DNA from: Planctomycetaceae bacterium
Lineage (GTDB): Bacteria; Planctomycetota; Planctomycetia; Planctomycetales; Planctomycetaceae
NCBI GenBank assembly: GCA_020426425.1
Contig: JAGQQB010000241.1
Span: 1 to 5,818, forward strand
DNA: 5,818 nt
Reading direction: 5' to 3'
Part shown: in pieces, positions 1 through 5,818 of the stretch
Numbering within the stretch: the stretch's first letter is position 1
Layout: the number at the start of each line of letters is the position of its first letter
Notes under the pieces: generated by a model
Database searches by the model: none
Seen by the model: only the letters and a program-made list of their open reading frames with translations
What the model was told of the DNA's origin: nothing
Translations under genes and position numbers: made by a program

Positions 1-242
1 ATTTGTCCAACTTTGACCGAGATGGGACAACGGCTGCCCCAGTCGGGGAGCGTCTGGTTGAGCCACAGCTGGGCAAGTTCTTTCCGCCAGAACTCAGCCG
101 CATCGCCGACCTTGCGGGCGATGTCATCGCTCGGGGCCTGCACGGTGAAGTTCGCAGTCTGATACGAGCCAGCGGTAACCGAATTGGCGAATAGCAGGCA
201 GACGGTCGAGGCGGCCGTCAGCAAACGGGCATCCATGCACAT
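1..242 (-). CDS. Secreted hypothetical protein, N-terminal part (cut by window edge)
   Basis: The frame reads leftward from an ATG at 242 and is still open at base 1, giving 80 residues and two bases. An in-frame stop (TGA, 320-318) lies upstream and no other ATG or GTG intervenes. A second ATG at 236 is an equally good start; neither has a convincing Shine-Dalgarno. Residues 1-24 look like a signal peptide: short N-terminus with R6, hydrophobic stretch LLTAASTVCLLFA, and probable cleavage after VTA (residue 24). The mature part begins GSYQTANFTVQAPSDDIA, followed by an amphipathic helix with EFWRKELAQLWL and then LPDWGSRCPISVKVG. From memory this opening resembles a planctomycete family of secreted proteins whose later part carries an HExxH-like metallopeptidase motif. 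That part is outside the window, so peptidase function is only inferred. The gene is co-directional with the next minus-strand gene but 296 bases away, so a shared transcript is uncertain. Confidence 0.8.
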   Translation of the reverse strand, partial: MCMDARLLTAASTVCLLFANSVTAGSYQTANFTVQAPSDDIARKVGDAAEFWRKELAQLWLNQTLPDWGSRCPISVKVGQ

Positions 243-538
243 GATGTTTTTCGGTGGGGGGATTCTGTCGCCAGGACCGGGACAGAGCGTGGAGGGGGAG
301 TCCCGAGGGTTGATCCATCAACGTCCGCAGGACACTTCGCCTCAGAGCAAATCAAGCACCGTGCGCCATGCCGAACGCGGCAATCGACCGCAACCGCACA
401 ACGTAACCCAATTCCCTCATTACACTTGCCGCTCCGGAAGTTTCTGCCGATGCAGACACTGTCGGAGACCAGCGGCGTGTAAGAATTACATTGCCGAGAA
501 GGTCTGGCAGCCAGGCCGGTGGCGGAAGCGAGTGGGAT
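243..538. other. Intergenic region without a supported gene
   Basis: These 296 bases separate two minus-strand genes. Open frames here on either strand overlap the neighbouring genes out of phase and look like no protein I recognise. No clear promoter for the leftward gene was found. The only structure seen is the weak hairpin at 501-517, annotated separately. Confidence 0.6.
501..517 (-). terminator. Weak hairpin downstream of the minus-strand gene
   Basis: On the minus strand GGCCTGG, loop CTG, CCAGACC forms a seven-position stem with one C-A mismatch. It starts 21 bases after the stop codon of the gene ending at 539. No run of T follows it, so it is not a typical intrinsic terminator. It may only protect a 3' end or have no role. 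Confidence 0.2.
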
Positions 539-1024
539 TCAGGGCCGCAAAGCAGGGGACAGCGGCGATTCGGTGTCCAACGCTTGGGCAACGGACTGCA
601 GCAACTCGGGCAAGGTCTCTCCCTCCTCAGGTACGGCACGCAGGATGGTCACCTCTCTGCTTACAAGTGACGCATGCAGTTGCGCCAGATGCTGCCGCAT
701 GATGACGAGGAACTCACCCAGCTCGGCAGCAGTCAAATCGTAGCGGTCCAGATAGGTGTGCGTCGATGAGCGCGACCGGATGAGTCGCGACAGTGTCGTT
801 CCGGCACTCCGGTACAGTGCCCCATCAACGAAGCTTCGCCGCAATCCGCCGCACCCATCGAAGTGGTAGCAACGATCGGGACTGAAGTAGACAGACAACC
901 GTCCCTCAGAGCGAATGCCCGCAACGACTGGTTCCGACTGAAACGGGACCTGCAATTCCCAGCGGGGAACAGCGGTTCGCAGTTCCGCCAACAGGTCGTC
1001 TCGATCTGATTCGTTGCGGGCCAC
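539..1024 (-). CDS. Conserved hypothetical protein of about 161 residues
   Basis: The frame ends with TGA at 541-539. The start is debatable. An upstream in-frame TAG is followed first by a TTG at 1060, with no ATG before the C-terminal third. I prefer the GTG at 1024 because GGAG (1034-1031) precedes it by six bases; the TTG start would give 173 residues. The product is soluble, with no signal peptide or membrane segment. It opens with an acidic helix (ESDRDDLLAELRTAV). A beta-rich centre follows, with EPVVAGIRSEGRLSVYFSPDRCYHFD, then GLRRSFVDGALYRSAGTTLSRLIRSRS. The C-terminal half is helical (LTAAELGEFLVIMRQHLAQLHASL). This layout matches my memory of a small planctomycete family of unknown function with a GRLSVYF...D..Y.FD..G.LRR.FVDG.LYR core. 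I do not recognise catalytic residues. It is transcribed divergently from the large surface-protein gene. Confidence 0.78.
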   Translation of the reverse strand: MARNESDRDDLLAELRTAVPRWELQVPFQSEPVVAGIRSEGRLSVYFSPDRCYHFDGCGGLRRSFVDGALYRSAGTTLSRLIRSRSSTHTYLDRYDLTAAELGEFLVIMRQHLAQLHASLVSREVTILRAVPEEGETLPELLQSVAQALDTESPLSPALRP

Positions 1025-1030
1025 AGCGAG

Positions 1031-1034
1031 CTCC
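1031..1034 (-). promoter_or_regulatory. Shine-Dalgarno GGAG favouring the GTG start at 1024
   Basis: The minus strand reads GGAG CTCGCT GTG, giving a six-base spacer. The alternative TTG at 1060 has only AT-rich sequence (CATTATTC) in front of it. This is the reason for choosing the shorter protein. Confidence 0.45.
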
Positions 1035-1128
1035 AATGGGAAACTTGGGGAATTTGGCAAGAATAATGCGCAAACCTAGGGGGTCTCCACAAGATGGGAT
1101 GGCACCAGGAACGGCCAAGTGCCCCTAC

Positions 1129-1184
1129 AACCGTCATTCTCGTCAAAACCGTTACAGATTAACTCAACCCTGCAACCGTCACAG
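1129..1184 (+). repeat. Three spaced AACCGT(C/T) motifs
   Basis: AACCGTCA occurs at 1129-1136, AACCGTTACAG at 1147-1157 and AACCGTCACAG at 1174-1184. The last two agree at ten of eleven positions. The starts are 18 and 27 bases apart. A fourth partial copy, ACCGTC, lies at 1290-1295. They could be binding sites for a regulator of one or both divergent genes. Chance is not excluded, since the motif is short and the spacing irregular. Confidence 0.35.
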
Positions 1185-1230
1185 GCCGAAGATGGAGATG
1201 TCCGTACACTCGGCGCGCCCGGTGTGCGTT

Positions 1231-1269
1231 CCCATCCAATGCCTGTCATGAATGACTGCAGTGGATGGG
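1231..1269 (+). promoter_or_regulatory. Long imperfect hairpin / dyad upstream of the surface-protein gene
   Basis: CCCATCCA (1231-1238) pairs perfectly with TGGATGGG (1262-1269). After an A-G mismatch, TGC (1240-1242) pairs with GCA (1258-1260). After a C-T mismatch and a bulged T, GTCAT (1245-1249) pairs with ATGAC (1252-1256), leaving a tiny GA centre. That is 16 base pairs in 39 bases, ending 42 bases before the start codon. No T-run follows, so it is not a standard terminator. It may be a 5' leader hairpin affecting stability or translation, or a DNA dyad bound by a protein. Confidence 0.55.
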
Positions 1270-1290
1270 CTGGAATCCCCCCCAGATTGA

Positions 1291-1303
1291 CCGTCTGAGA
1301 CGG
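1291..1303 (+). promoter_or_regulatory. Small hairpin overlapping the ribosome binding site
   Basis: CCGTC (1291-1295), loop TGA, GACGG (1299-1303) forms a perfect five-pair stem. Its last two G residues are the first two bases of the GGAG Shine-Dalgarno at 1302-1305. A competing pairing between GTCT (1293-1296) and AGAC (1306-1309) would enclose the GGAG in the loop. In RNA either form could limit ribosome access. Confidence 0.4.
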
Positions 1304-1305
1304 AG
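1302..1305 (+). promoter_or_regulatory. Shine-Dalgarno GGAG for the surface-protein gene
   Basis: GGAG lies six bases before the ATG at 1312. The next in-frame ATG, at 1363, has no comparable sequence before it, and an in-frame TGA at 1288-1290 closes the frame upstream. Together these fix the start at 1312. Confidence 0.7.
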
Positions 1306-1311
1306 AGACTC

Positions 1312-4300
1312 ATGCACTGGACTGGATGGCACCGCCGTATCTTGGGTACCTGTTGTCGCCGCATGGCGAGAACATTTTCCTGGGTGCGTCCGCAATTGAA
1401 AAGCGTGTCACGCTTCGCGAGGGCCGGTGCTCTGGGCGCCACAATGCTGGGCGTTGGCTGGAGCCATCCGGTCCCTGCTCAGGACTACGTGGGCGGACCG
1501 GGCGTTGTGGCCTACGACGACTTCAGCGGATCGATGTCGCTGGGGAATGATGGGGGAACCTATCTGCTGTTCCAGAAGATGGTGGGCGATTCCGCCGGGG
1601 TCGACGATGGCTACTCCCGCATCGGGGTGCGTACCAAGTTGATGGACAACGGCAACAGCCATCTGTTCGGTGAACTGCACGGGATGGTGACCGATGGTTC
1701 CCGGGTCGGCCTGAACGCCGGGGGTGGTTACCGCTGGATTGATTACGACACGATCTACGGTGTGCATGGCTGGTACGACAACTACGAAACCGCCCGCGGA
1801 TATCGCTACCAGCAAGCGGCCTTCGGTGCGGAGATCCTGTCTCCTGGCTTCGACGTTCGCGCCAACGGCTACATTCCGATGGGGCGCGACTCCAACCTGT
1901 TAGGGATCGTTGATCCTGGAACCGATGTCGTCTACTTCGACAACAAGATCGGAACACGCGGTACCGCGTTGTATGAACGTGCTCAATGGGGCGTCGATCT
2001 CGAAGGCGGCGTGCCAGTCCCCATGCTCGATTGGCTGCGTGCCTATGCGGGGGTGTACTACCTCAACGCCGACAGCCTGGACACCACCGGGGTCCGAGGT
2101 CGCGCCGAAGCCCGCGTCGGCCAGGGAGTTTCGCTGAACTTTCTGGTGACCAACGACAGCACGTTTGGCACCAACGTCAATCTCGACGTCGAAGTCCGCT
2201 TCAGTGGCGGCATGCCAACCCGGTTCGGGGAAAACTACACGGCGTTGGCACGTCGCTACGATCAGGTCCGTCGGACTTGGGCCGTCCACACGACCACCCT
2301 GACCGATTCGGTCAACGTTCCGCTGGTCAATCCCGACACTGGTCGCGACTGGTATCTAACGTGGGTCGACAACCGTCGGGGCGGCACGGGAACATTCGAA
2401 GCCCCACTGGGTGCCCTGCCCCCATTCGACAACAACGCCGATCTGATTCTCGTTAAGACCGGCACCGGCGGTCCAACGCTGGGCAACATCACGCTGCGGG
2501 ACAAGCAGCAGTTGCTGGGTGAAGGCAAGCCGTACTTCATTGATACGGACCGTCTCGGCGTGATCCAGTTGCCGACATACGGATTCGCGTCGACGGGTAT
2601 GGCCCCGACCCTGGTCGCCGCCGATCCGACGATGCCGCTGATTACGCTGGCCAACAACAACCGGGTCGTCAACTTTGACATGACCGCCCCGATGGCGATC
2701 GTCGGCACCGACACGACCAACTTCCATCTGGAGTGTCTGACCGGCACTGTCACCGATGGCATCGACATCGTCGGCGGCAACGGCATTGGCACGATTCGGC
2801 ATGTCGACTTCACGCTGCCCGTCTCGGGCACTGGGGTCAACGTCACCACGCGCAACGGCCTGGGACTCGATCTCGGAATTGCCGATCTGACCACGACCGG
2901 CGGCACCATCGGCCTAAACCTGGATGCCGGTCTCGGATCACCGCTCACCGTCGACGCGAACGGCATTGCCGTTAGTGGAGCCTCCTTGGCCGGGTTGCGT
3001 GTCCGGGGTGATCGGACGAACGTCGATGCCAACTTCGCCAACACTCGGTTCACCGGCGGCAGTGGTGATGGCATCAACATGTCGTTTCGGGGTGCTACAG
3101 GCACCACGACATTCAGCAATCTCAATGCCAACGACAACGGGCAAGACGGCATCTATGTGCTGGCGGACCGGTCCACTGATTACGACGTCAACATTCTCGA
3201 CAGCAACCTGCTGAGGAACGGCGACGACAACATCGACGTCAACTCGACGATGGACTCCATCCTCGATGTGTTTGTCGATCCCACCAACGCCTCCCGCGCT
3301 GGCGACAACAACGTCGAGTTCCTGGTCGACACCGGCTCGGTGCTCAACGGTACGTTCCTCGACACGACGATGACCAATGCCGGGACCGATGCCATCAATG
3401 GCGTTGTCCGTCGCGGCAGCCAGGCAACGCTCGATCTGCAGCGGGTCATCGCCGACGCTGCTACGCAAGACGGATTCGACGTCCGCGTGACCGATCCGGC
3501 TTCGTCTCTGTTCGTGACCGCGTCGAACAGTTCGTTCGATGGCGCAGGCCAGAACGGCCTCGATGTGTACGTCGCCAACCGGGCGGCGGGAACCGTCATC
3601 CTGAACGACGTCAGTGCTACCGATGCAGGCAACATCGGCTTGCAGTTTGATGCACTCGGCGGCGTGAACGGCTCCAGCCAACTGAACATCATCGCCAACA
3701 ACACCAGCTTCTCGAATAGCGGTGTCAACAATGTTCAGGGGAACGTCGCGAACGGATCGCTGGCGACACTCCAGTTCAACAATGTCACCGCGAACGGCGG
3801 TGCCACCAGTGGCGGCGTGGACTTCGCCGTGAACTCTGGCGGTCGACTGTTCGGCGACTGGAATGGCGGCAGTGTCTCGAATACCGGTGGCGATGGCGTC
3901 GGCATTGCAGCCTTGGGGTCTTTCGCCCAAGCTTCGATGAACTTCACCGGAGTCACGATCAATGGGAATGCGGGCGACGGGATTGATGCTTCGCTGACCG
4001 GCGGCAATTCTGGCAGCCTGCTGAACATCGGCCTCACCGGATCGACCGTGAACGGCAACGCTCTGAACGGCCTGGACTACGCAATCGATGGTCCCAATGC
4101 CGTCGGAACGGTCACACTCGCCGCGACTTCACTGGCGAACAATGGACGCGATGGCTTCCAGTTTGACGTGACCGGCGGAGCCGACCTGACTGGTGTCTCG
4201 CCAACTGGCGGCAACAACTTCTCCGGCAATGGCAACAACGCCGTGCAGGGAACGGTTGATGGCACTAGCTCCACCGCCGACATCACACTCACTGGTGTGA

Positions 4301-5818
4301 ACGGTACGAATTCCGGCGATATCGGTGTGCTCCTCAGTGCGACCAACAGTGGTGTGCTCTCGCTCAACACCACGAATTCCGACTTCTCAGGCAGTGGTCG
4401 TGAAGGTTTGAAAGGAACCGTCAACACCGGTGGTCGTCTGAACCTGATGGATGTCGGTGGAAACTACTCGAACAGCGGTGCCCTGGGCAGTCATAGCGGT
4501 GTGTTCCTCGATGTCACTGGCACCAATAGCGTCGCCCTGGCCATGTTCCAGGACACGCAGTCGAACAACAACACACTCGATGGTTTCCAGGTGCATGTCA
4601 CCAATGGTGGCTCGACGACAACGCAGCTTTCCAGCACCACGGCGGGCGGTACATCGGCCACTGGGAACGCTCGTGACGGAGCGCGGCTGGTCGGCGTGAA
4701 CGCCTTCAACGCCAACATGGTAATGACGGGAGACAACAACTTCTCTACCAACGGCAACAATGGTGTGACCATTGGTGTGAACGGAGCCGTCCGCTCCGTA
4801 GCTGGCTTCTCCGGTACGGCCAATGGCAACGGACAAGATGGCGTGAACATCAAGCTGCAAGATGTCGCCAATGGAGCCATCAACGTCGTCTCGACGACTG
4901 GCACCATCAACGACAACACCCGGCACGGGGTCCGCATTGATCTCGTCGACACCGACCTGATCGGCGCCACCGTGAAAGGGGTCACCTACGCTGGCTTGAA
5001 CATTGACGTCCCGAACATCAACAACAATGGCGGCAACGGTCTGCACATCACCGCCGACAACACCGATCTGACCTCCGGGACGATCGATGGCCTTCACCTG
5101 GAAGGAAACCAGAACGGGATCATCGTCGACCTGAACAACGGCTCGGACTGGAATCTGGCGATCACGAACAACGAGGTCCTGGGCAATTCCGGCAACGGCA
5201 TCCAGGTTTCGGCGGACAGCAACGACACGCAGTCGAACGTGACCATTTCAGATAACCTGGTCGCCTCGAATGCCGACACCAACATCGCCGTGGATCTCTC
5301 CGGCAGTGCCGTGGTGGCACTGCACATCGACAACAACACCGTCGATGGCGATGGCTTGACCGACCCCAACATCTTCACACCGGGACTCAACTTCCAGGGT
5401 GGCAGCTTCAGCCTGCTGACTGATGGAGAACCACCCGACACCATGGGCGCCGTTGGCACCAACCACATCGTCGAACTCGTGAACGATGCATACATCGTGT
5501 ACGACAAGACCACAGGTACGGTTCTGCAGTCGATTGTCGACGAGACGTTCTGGACGAACGCTGGTTTGGCGCTCAACGGCAGTGACACGTTCGATCCACG
5601 GATCATCTTCGATCCCACGACCCAGCGCTGGTTCGCAACCGCAATCACGCGCGGTACCGGCAACGATGTGCTGGTCGCCATCTCCATCGACGACAATCCG
5701 CTCAACGGATTCCGTGGCGTCCAATTCCAGGGTGATCTCGATGACTCCCTGTTCAACGACTTCGACACCCTCGGTGTTGACGGTGACGCACTGGTCATCG
5801 CCACCAACAACTTCGATG
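1312..5818 (+). CDS. Giant inverse-autotransporter-type surface protein with beta-helix passenger (3' end outside window)
   Basis: A single frame of 1502 codons runs from the ATG at 1312 off the right edge. Predicted parts: residues 1-56, a signal peptide with a long basic N-terminus (HRR, CCRRMAR, K30, R35, R37), hydrophobic core AGALGATMLGVGW and cleavage after VPA; about 82-298, a twelve-strand barrel of the intimin/invasin (type Ve) kind; about 299-385, a linker with LARRYDQVRRTWAV followed by a GGTGTFEAPLGALPP segment typical of the entry to a beta-helix; about 386-1356, the beta-helix passenger; 1357 onward, a second module. In type Ve secretion the N-terminal barrel stays in the outer membrane and the C-terminal passenger is exported through it. 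The protein is rich in N, G, D and T and has only three Cys (14, 15, 475), usual for a secreted beta-solenoid. Adhesion or surface-layer function is inferred. The barrel call is strong; the ligand is unknown and the true C-terminus unseen. Confidence 0.93.
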   Translation, partial: MHWTGWHRRILGTCCRRMARTFSWVRPQLKSVSRFARAGALGATMLGVGWSHPVPAQDYVGGPGVVAYDDFSGSMSLGNDGGTYLLFQKMVGDSAGVDDGYSRIGVRTKLMDNGNSHLFGELHGMVTDGSRVGLNAGGGYRWIDYDTIYGVHGWYDNYETARGYRYQQAAFGAEILSPGFDVRANGYIPMGRDSNLLGIVDPGTDVVYFDNKIGTRGTALYERAQWGVDLEGGVPVPMLDWLRAYAGVYYLNADSLDTTGVRGRAEARVGQGVSLNFLVTNDSTFGTNVNLDVEVRFSGGMPTRFGENYTALARRYDQVRRTWAVHTTTLTDSVNVPLVNPDTGRDWYLTWVDNRRGGTGTFEAPLGALPPFDNNADLILVKTGTGGPTLGNITLRDKQQLLGEGKPYFIDTDRLGVIQLPTYGFASTGMAPTLVAADPTMPLITLANNNRVVNFDMTAPMAIVGTDTTNFHLECLTGTVTDGIDIVGGNGIGTIRHVDFTLPVSGTGVNVTTRNGLGLDLGIADLTTTGGTIGLNLDAGLGSPLTVDANGIAVSGASLAGLRVRGDRTNVDANFANTRFTGGSGDGINMSFRGATGTTTFSNLNANDNGQDGIYVLADRSTDYDVNILDSNLLRNGDDNIDVNSTMDSILDVFVDPTNASRAGDNNVEFLVDTGSVLNGTFLDTTMTNAGTDAINGVVRRGSQATLDLQRVIADAATQDGFDVRVTDPASSLFVTASNSSFDGAGQNGLDVYVANRAAGTVILNDVSATDAGNIGLQFDALGGVNGSSQLNIIANNTSFSNSGVNNVQGNVANGSLATLQFNNVTANGGATSGGVDFAVNSGGRLFGDWNGGSVSNTGGDGVGIAALGSFAQASMNFTGVTINGNAGDGIDASLTGGNSGSLLNIGLTGSTVNGNALNGLDYAIDGPNAVGTVTLAATSLANNGRDGFQFDVTGGADLTGVSPTGGNNFSGNGNNAVQGTVDGTSSTADITLTGVNGTNSGDIGVLLSATNSGVLSLNTTNSDFSGSGREGLKGTVNTGGRLNLMDVGGNYSNSGALGSHSGVFLDVTGTNSVALAMFQDTQSNNNTLDGFQVHVTNGGSTTTQLSSTTAGGTSATGNARDGARLVGVNAFNANMVMTGDNNFSTNGNNGVTIGVNGAVRSVAGFSGTANGNGQDGVNIKLQDVANGAINVVSTTGTINDNTRHGVRIDLVDTDLIGATVKGVTYAGLNIDVPNINNNGGNGLHITADNTDLTSGTIDGLHLEGNQNGIIVDLNNGSDWNLAITNNEVLGNSGNGIQVSADSNDTQSNVTISDNLVASNADTNIAVDLSGSAVVALHIDNNTVDGDGLTDPNIFTPGLNFQGGSFSLLTDGEPPDTMGAVGTNHIVELVNDAYIVYDKTTGTVLQSIVDETFWTNAGLALNGSDTFDPRIIFDPTTQRWFATAITRGTGNDVLVAISIDDNPLNGFRGVQFQGDLDDSLFNDFDTLGVDGDALVIATNNFD
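1555..2205 (+). other. Domain: inverse autotransporter (intimin/invasin-like) beta-barrel
   Basis: Twelve alternating amphipathic strands can be read between residues 82 and 298, the number known for intimin and invasin barrels. Landmarks are IYGVHGWYDNYE (fifth strand), YQQAAFGAEIL (sixth) and FDVRANGYIPMG (seventh). They correspond to the family pattern of an aromatic FYD strand, a G.GAEYW strand and an L.ANYYFPLS strand. The later strands YERAQWGVDLEGG, WLRAYAGVYYLNAD, VRGRAEARVG and VSLNFLVTND, followed by VNLDVEVRF, match the family's C-terminal half. No LysM domain precedes the barrel. Assignment is by eye against remembered intimin-family patterns. Confidence 0.85.
3061..5202 (+). repeat. 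Degenerate ~28-residue beta-helix repeats in the passenger
   Basis: Between residues 584 and 1297 an N-x-G-x-(D/N)-G-hydrophobic motif recurs. Examples: DNGQDGI (608), GAGQNGL (744), NTGGDGV (857), GNAGDGI (885), NNGRDGF (943), GSGREGL (1027), TNGNNGV (1146), GNGQDGV (1172) and GNSGNGI (1291). Most steps are 26-31 residues, with a few double steps or insertions. Each repeat continues with a short hydrophobic strand, a turn rich in G/N/S/T and another strand such as LNIIANNTSF. This fits right-handed parallel beta-helix coils, roughly 25 of them. DNA-level similarity between copies is low, so this is an old protein repeat, not a recent tandem array. Confidence 0.75.
5380..5818 (+). other. Domain: start of a conserved C-terminal module (PPDTMGAVG type)
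   Basis: From residue 1357 the composition changes and the 28-residue repeat stops. The sequence EPPDTMGAVGTNHIVELVNDA is followed by IVYDKTTGTVLQS, FDPRIIFDPTTQRWFATAI, DVLVAISIDDNP and FNDFDTLGVDGDALVIATNNF. This order matches my memory of a widespread family of secreted bacterial proteins with PPDT.GAVGP.H.V...N, then D..YD....RW, then VS...DP, then FNDYP.LGVW.D....S.N.F. It is probably all-beta and possibly propeller-like. No biochemical function is known to me. It is cut by the window edge. Confidence 0.65.

Larger units (their letters stand above)
1025..1311. promoter_or_regulatory. Divergent intergenic region, promoters for both directions expected
   Basis: This 287-base gap lies between the start of the small minus-strand gene and the start of the large plus-strand gene, so it should contain both promoters. 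On the minus strand a TATTCT hexamer around 1063-1058 could be a -10 element for the leftward gene if translation starts at 1024. The -35 candidate (TGGAGA, 18 bases upstream) is poor. No convincing -35/-10 pair was found for the rightward gene. Three AACCGT(C/T) motifs and two hairpins in this region are listed separately. Confidence 0.45.

Noticed and set aside
124..321. Minus-strand frame of 65 codons beginning near 321
   Set aside because: It is out of phase with the secreted protein frame over the same bases, and only the latter gives a signal peptide and a sensible mature sequence.
184..702. Plus-strand open frame of 172 codons
   Set aside because: It overlaps two better minus-strand genes, its translation is rich in R, P, C and H with no domain pattern, and its start lies within the signal-peptide region of the leftward gene.
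1231..1285. Intrinsic terminator at the strong hairpin
   Set aside because: The stem is followed by a GC-rich C tract, not T residues, and no gene ends just upstream on the plus strand.
1286..1291. TTGACC as a -35 element for the large gene
   Set aside because: It lies only 20 bases before the start codon, so any matching -10 would fall within or after the start.
1333..1371. Twin-arginine export signal (RR at residues 8-9 and 16-17)
   Set aside because: Neither pair sits in the required S/T-R-R-x-F-L-K context, and outer-membrane barrel proteins need Sec export in an unfolded state.
3004..3012. RGD tripeptide (residues 565-567) in the passenger as an integrin-binding motif
   Set aside because: A single RGD in a D/G/R-containing beta-helix coil is expected by chance, and nothing suggests an animal host.
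2262..5810. A series of long open frames on the minus strand (2262-3152, 2938-3930, 4387-5097, 5094-5810 and shorter ones)
   Set aside because: They lie opposite the large plus-strand gene and differ in phase. Their translations are low-complexity V/P/S/T or V/D/G-rich shadows, as expected opposite a gene dominated by GNC and NNC codons, and show no recognisable domain or ribosome binding site.

Overview
The window looks like a fragment of a planctomycete chromosome. This rests on protein character alone: an inverse-autotransporter barrel joined to a long parallel beta-helix passenger, and two minus-strand products that resemble, from memory, conserved hypothetical families of planctomycetes. 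Base composition is moderately GC-rich, and codons ending in C or G are preferred in the large gene. No RNA gene, insertion sequence, CRISPR array or origin was seen.

Layout. (1) 1-242, minus strand: the N-terminal 80 residues of a secreted protein, cut by the left edge. (2) 243-538: intergenic, no gene; one weak hairpin just past the stop of the next gene. (3) 539-1024, minus strand (possibly starting at 1060): a small conserved hypothetical protein. (4) 1025-1311: a divergent intergenic region that must carry the promoters for both directions. It holds three spaced AACCGT(C/T) motifs, a long imperfect hairpin at 1231-1269 and a small hairpin that overlaps the ribosome binding site of the large gene. 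(5) 1312-5818, plus strand: one uninterrupted frame of 1502 codons that runs off the right edge.

The large gene dominates the window. In order it encodes a signal peptide with a long basic N-terminus, an outer-membrane beta-barrel of the intimin/invasin (type Ve, inverse autotransporter) kind in which twelve strands can be picked out by eye, a linker, a beta-helix passenger with a repeat of about 28 residues, and the start of a second folded module with a conserved PPDTMGAVG-type opening. The expected product is a very large surface protein anchored by its N-terminal barrel with its C-terminus outside the cell. Its function as an adhesin or surface-layer component is inferred from architecture. 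The two minus-strand genes show no evident functional link to it, so I see no multi-gene system here; the novelty is in the architecture of the large protein and in its leader.
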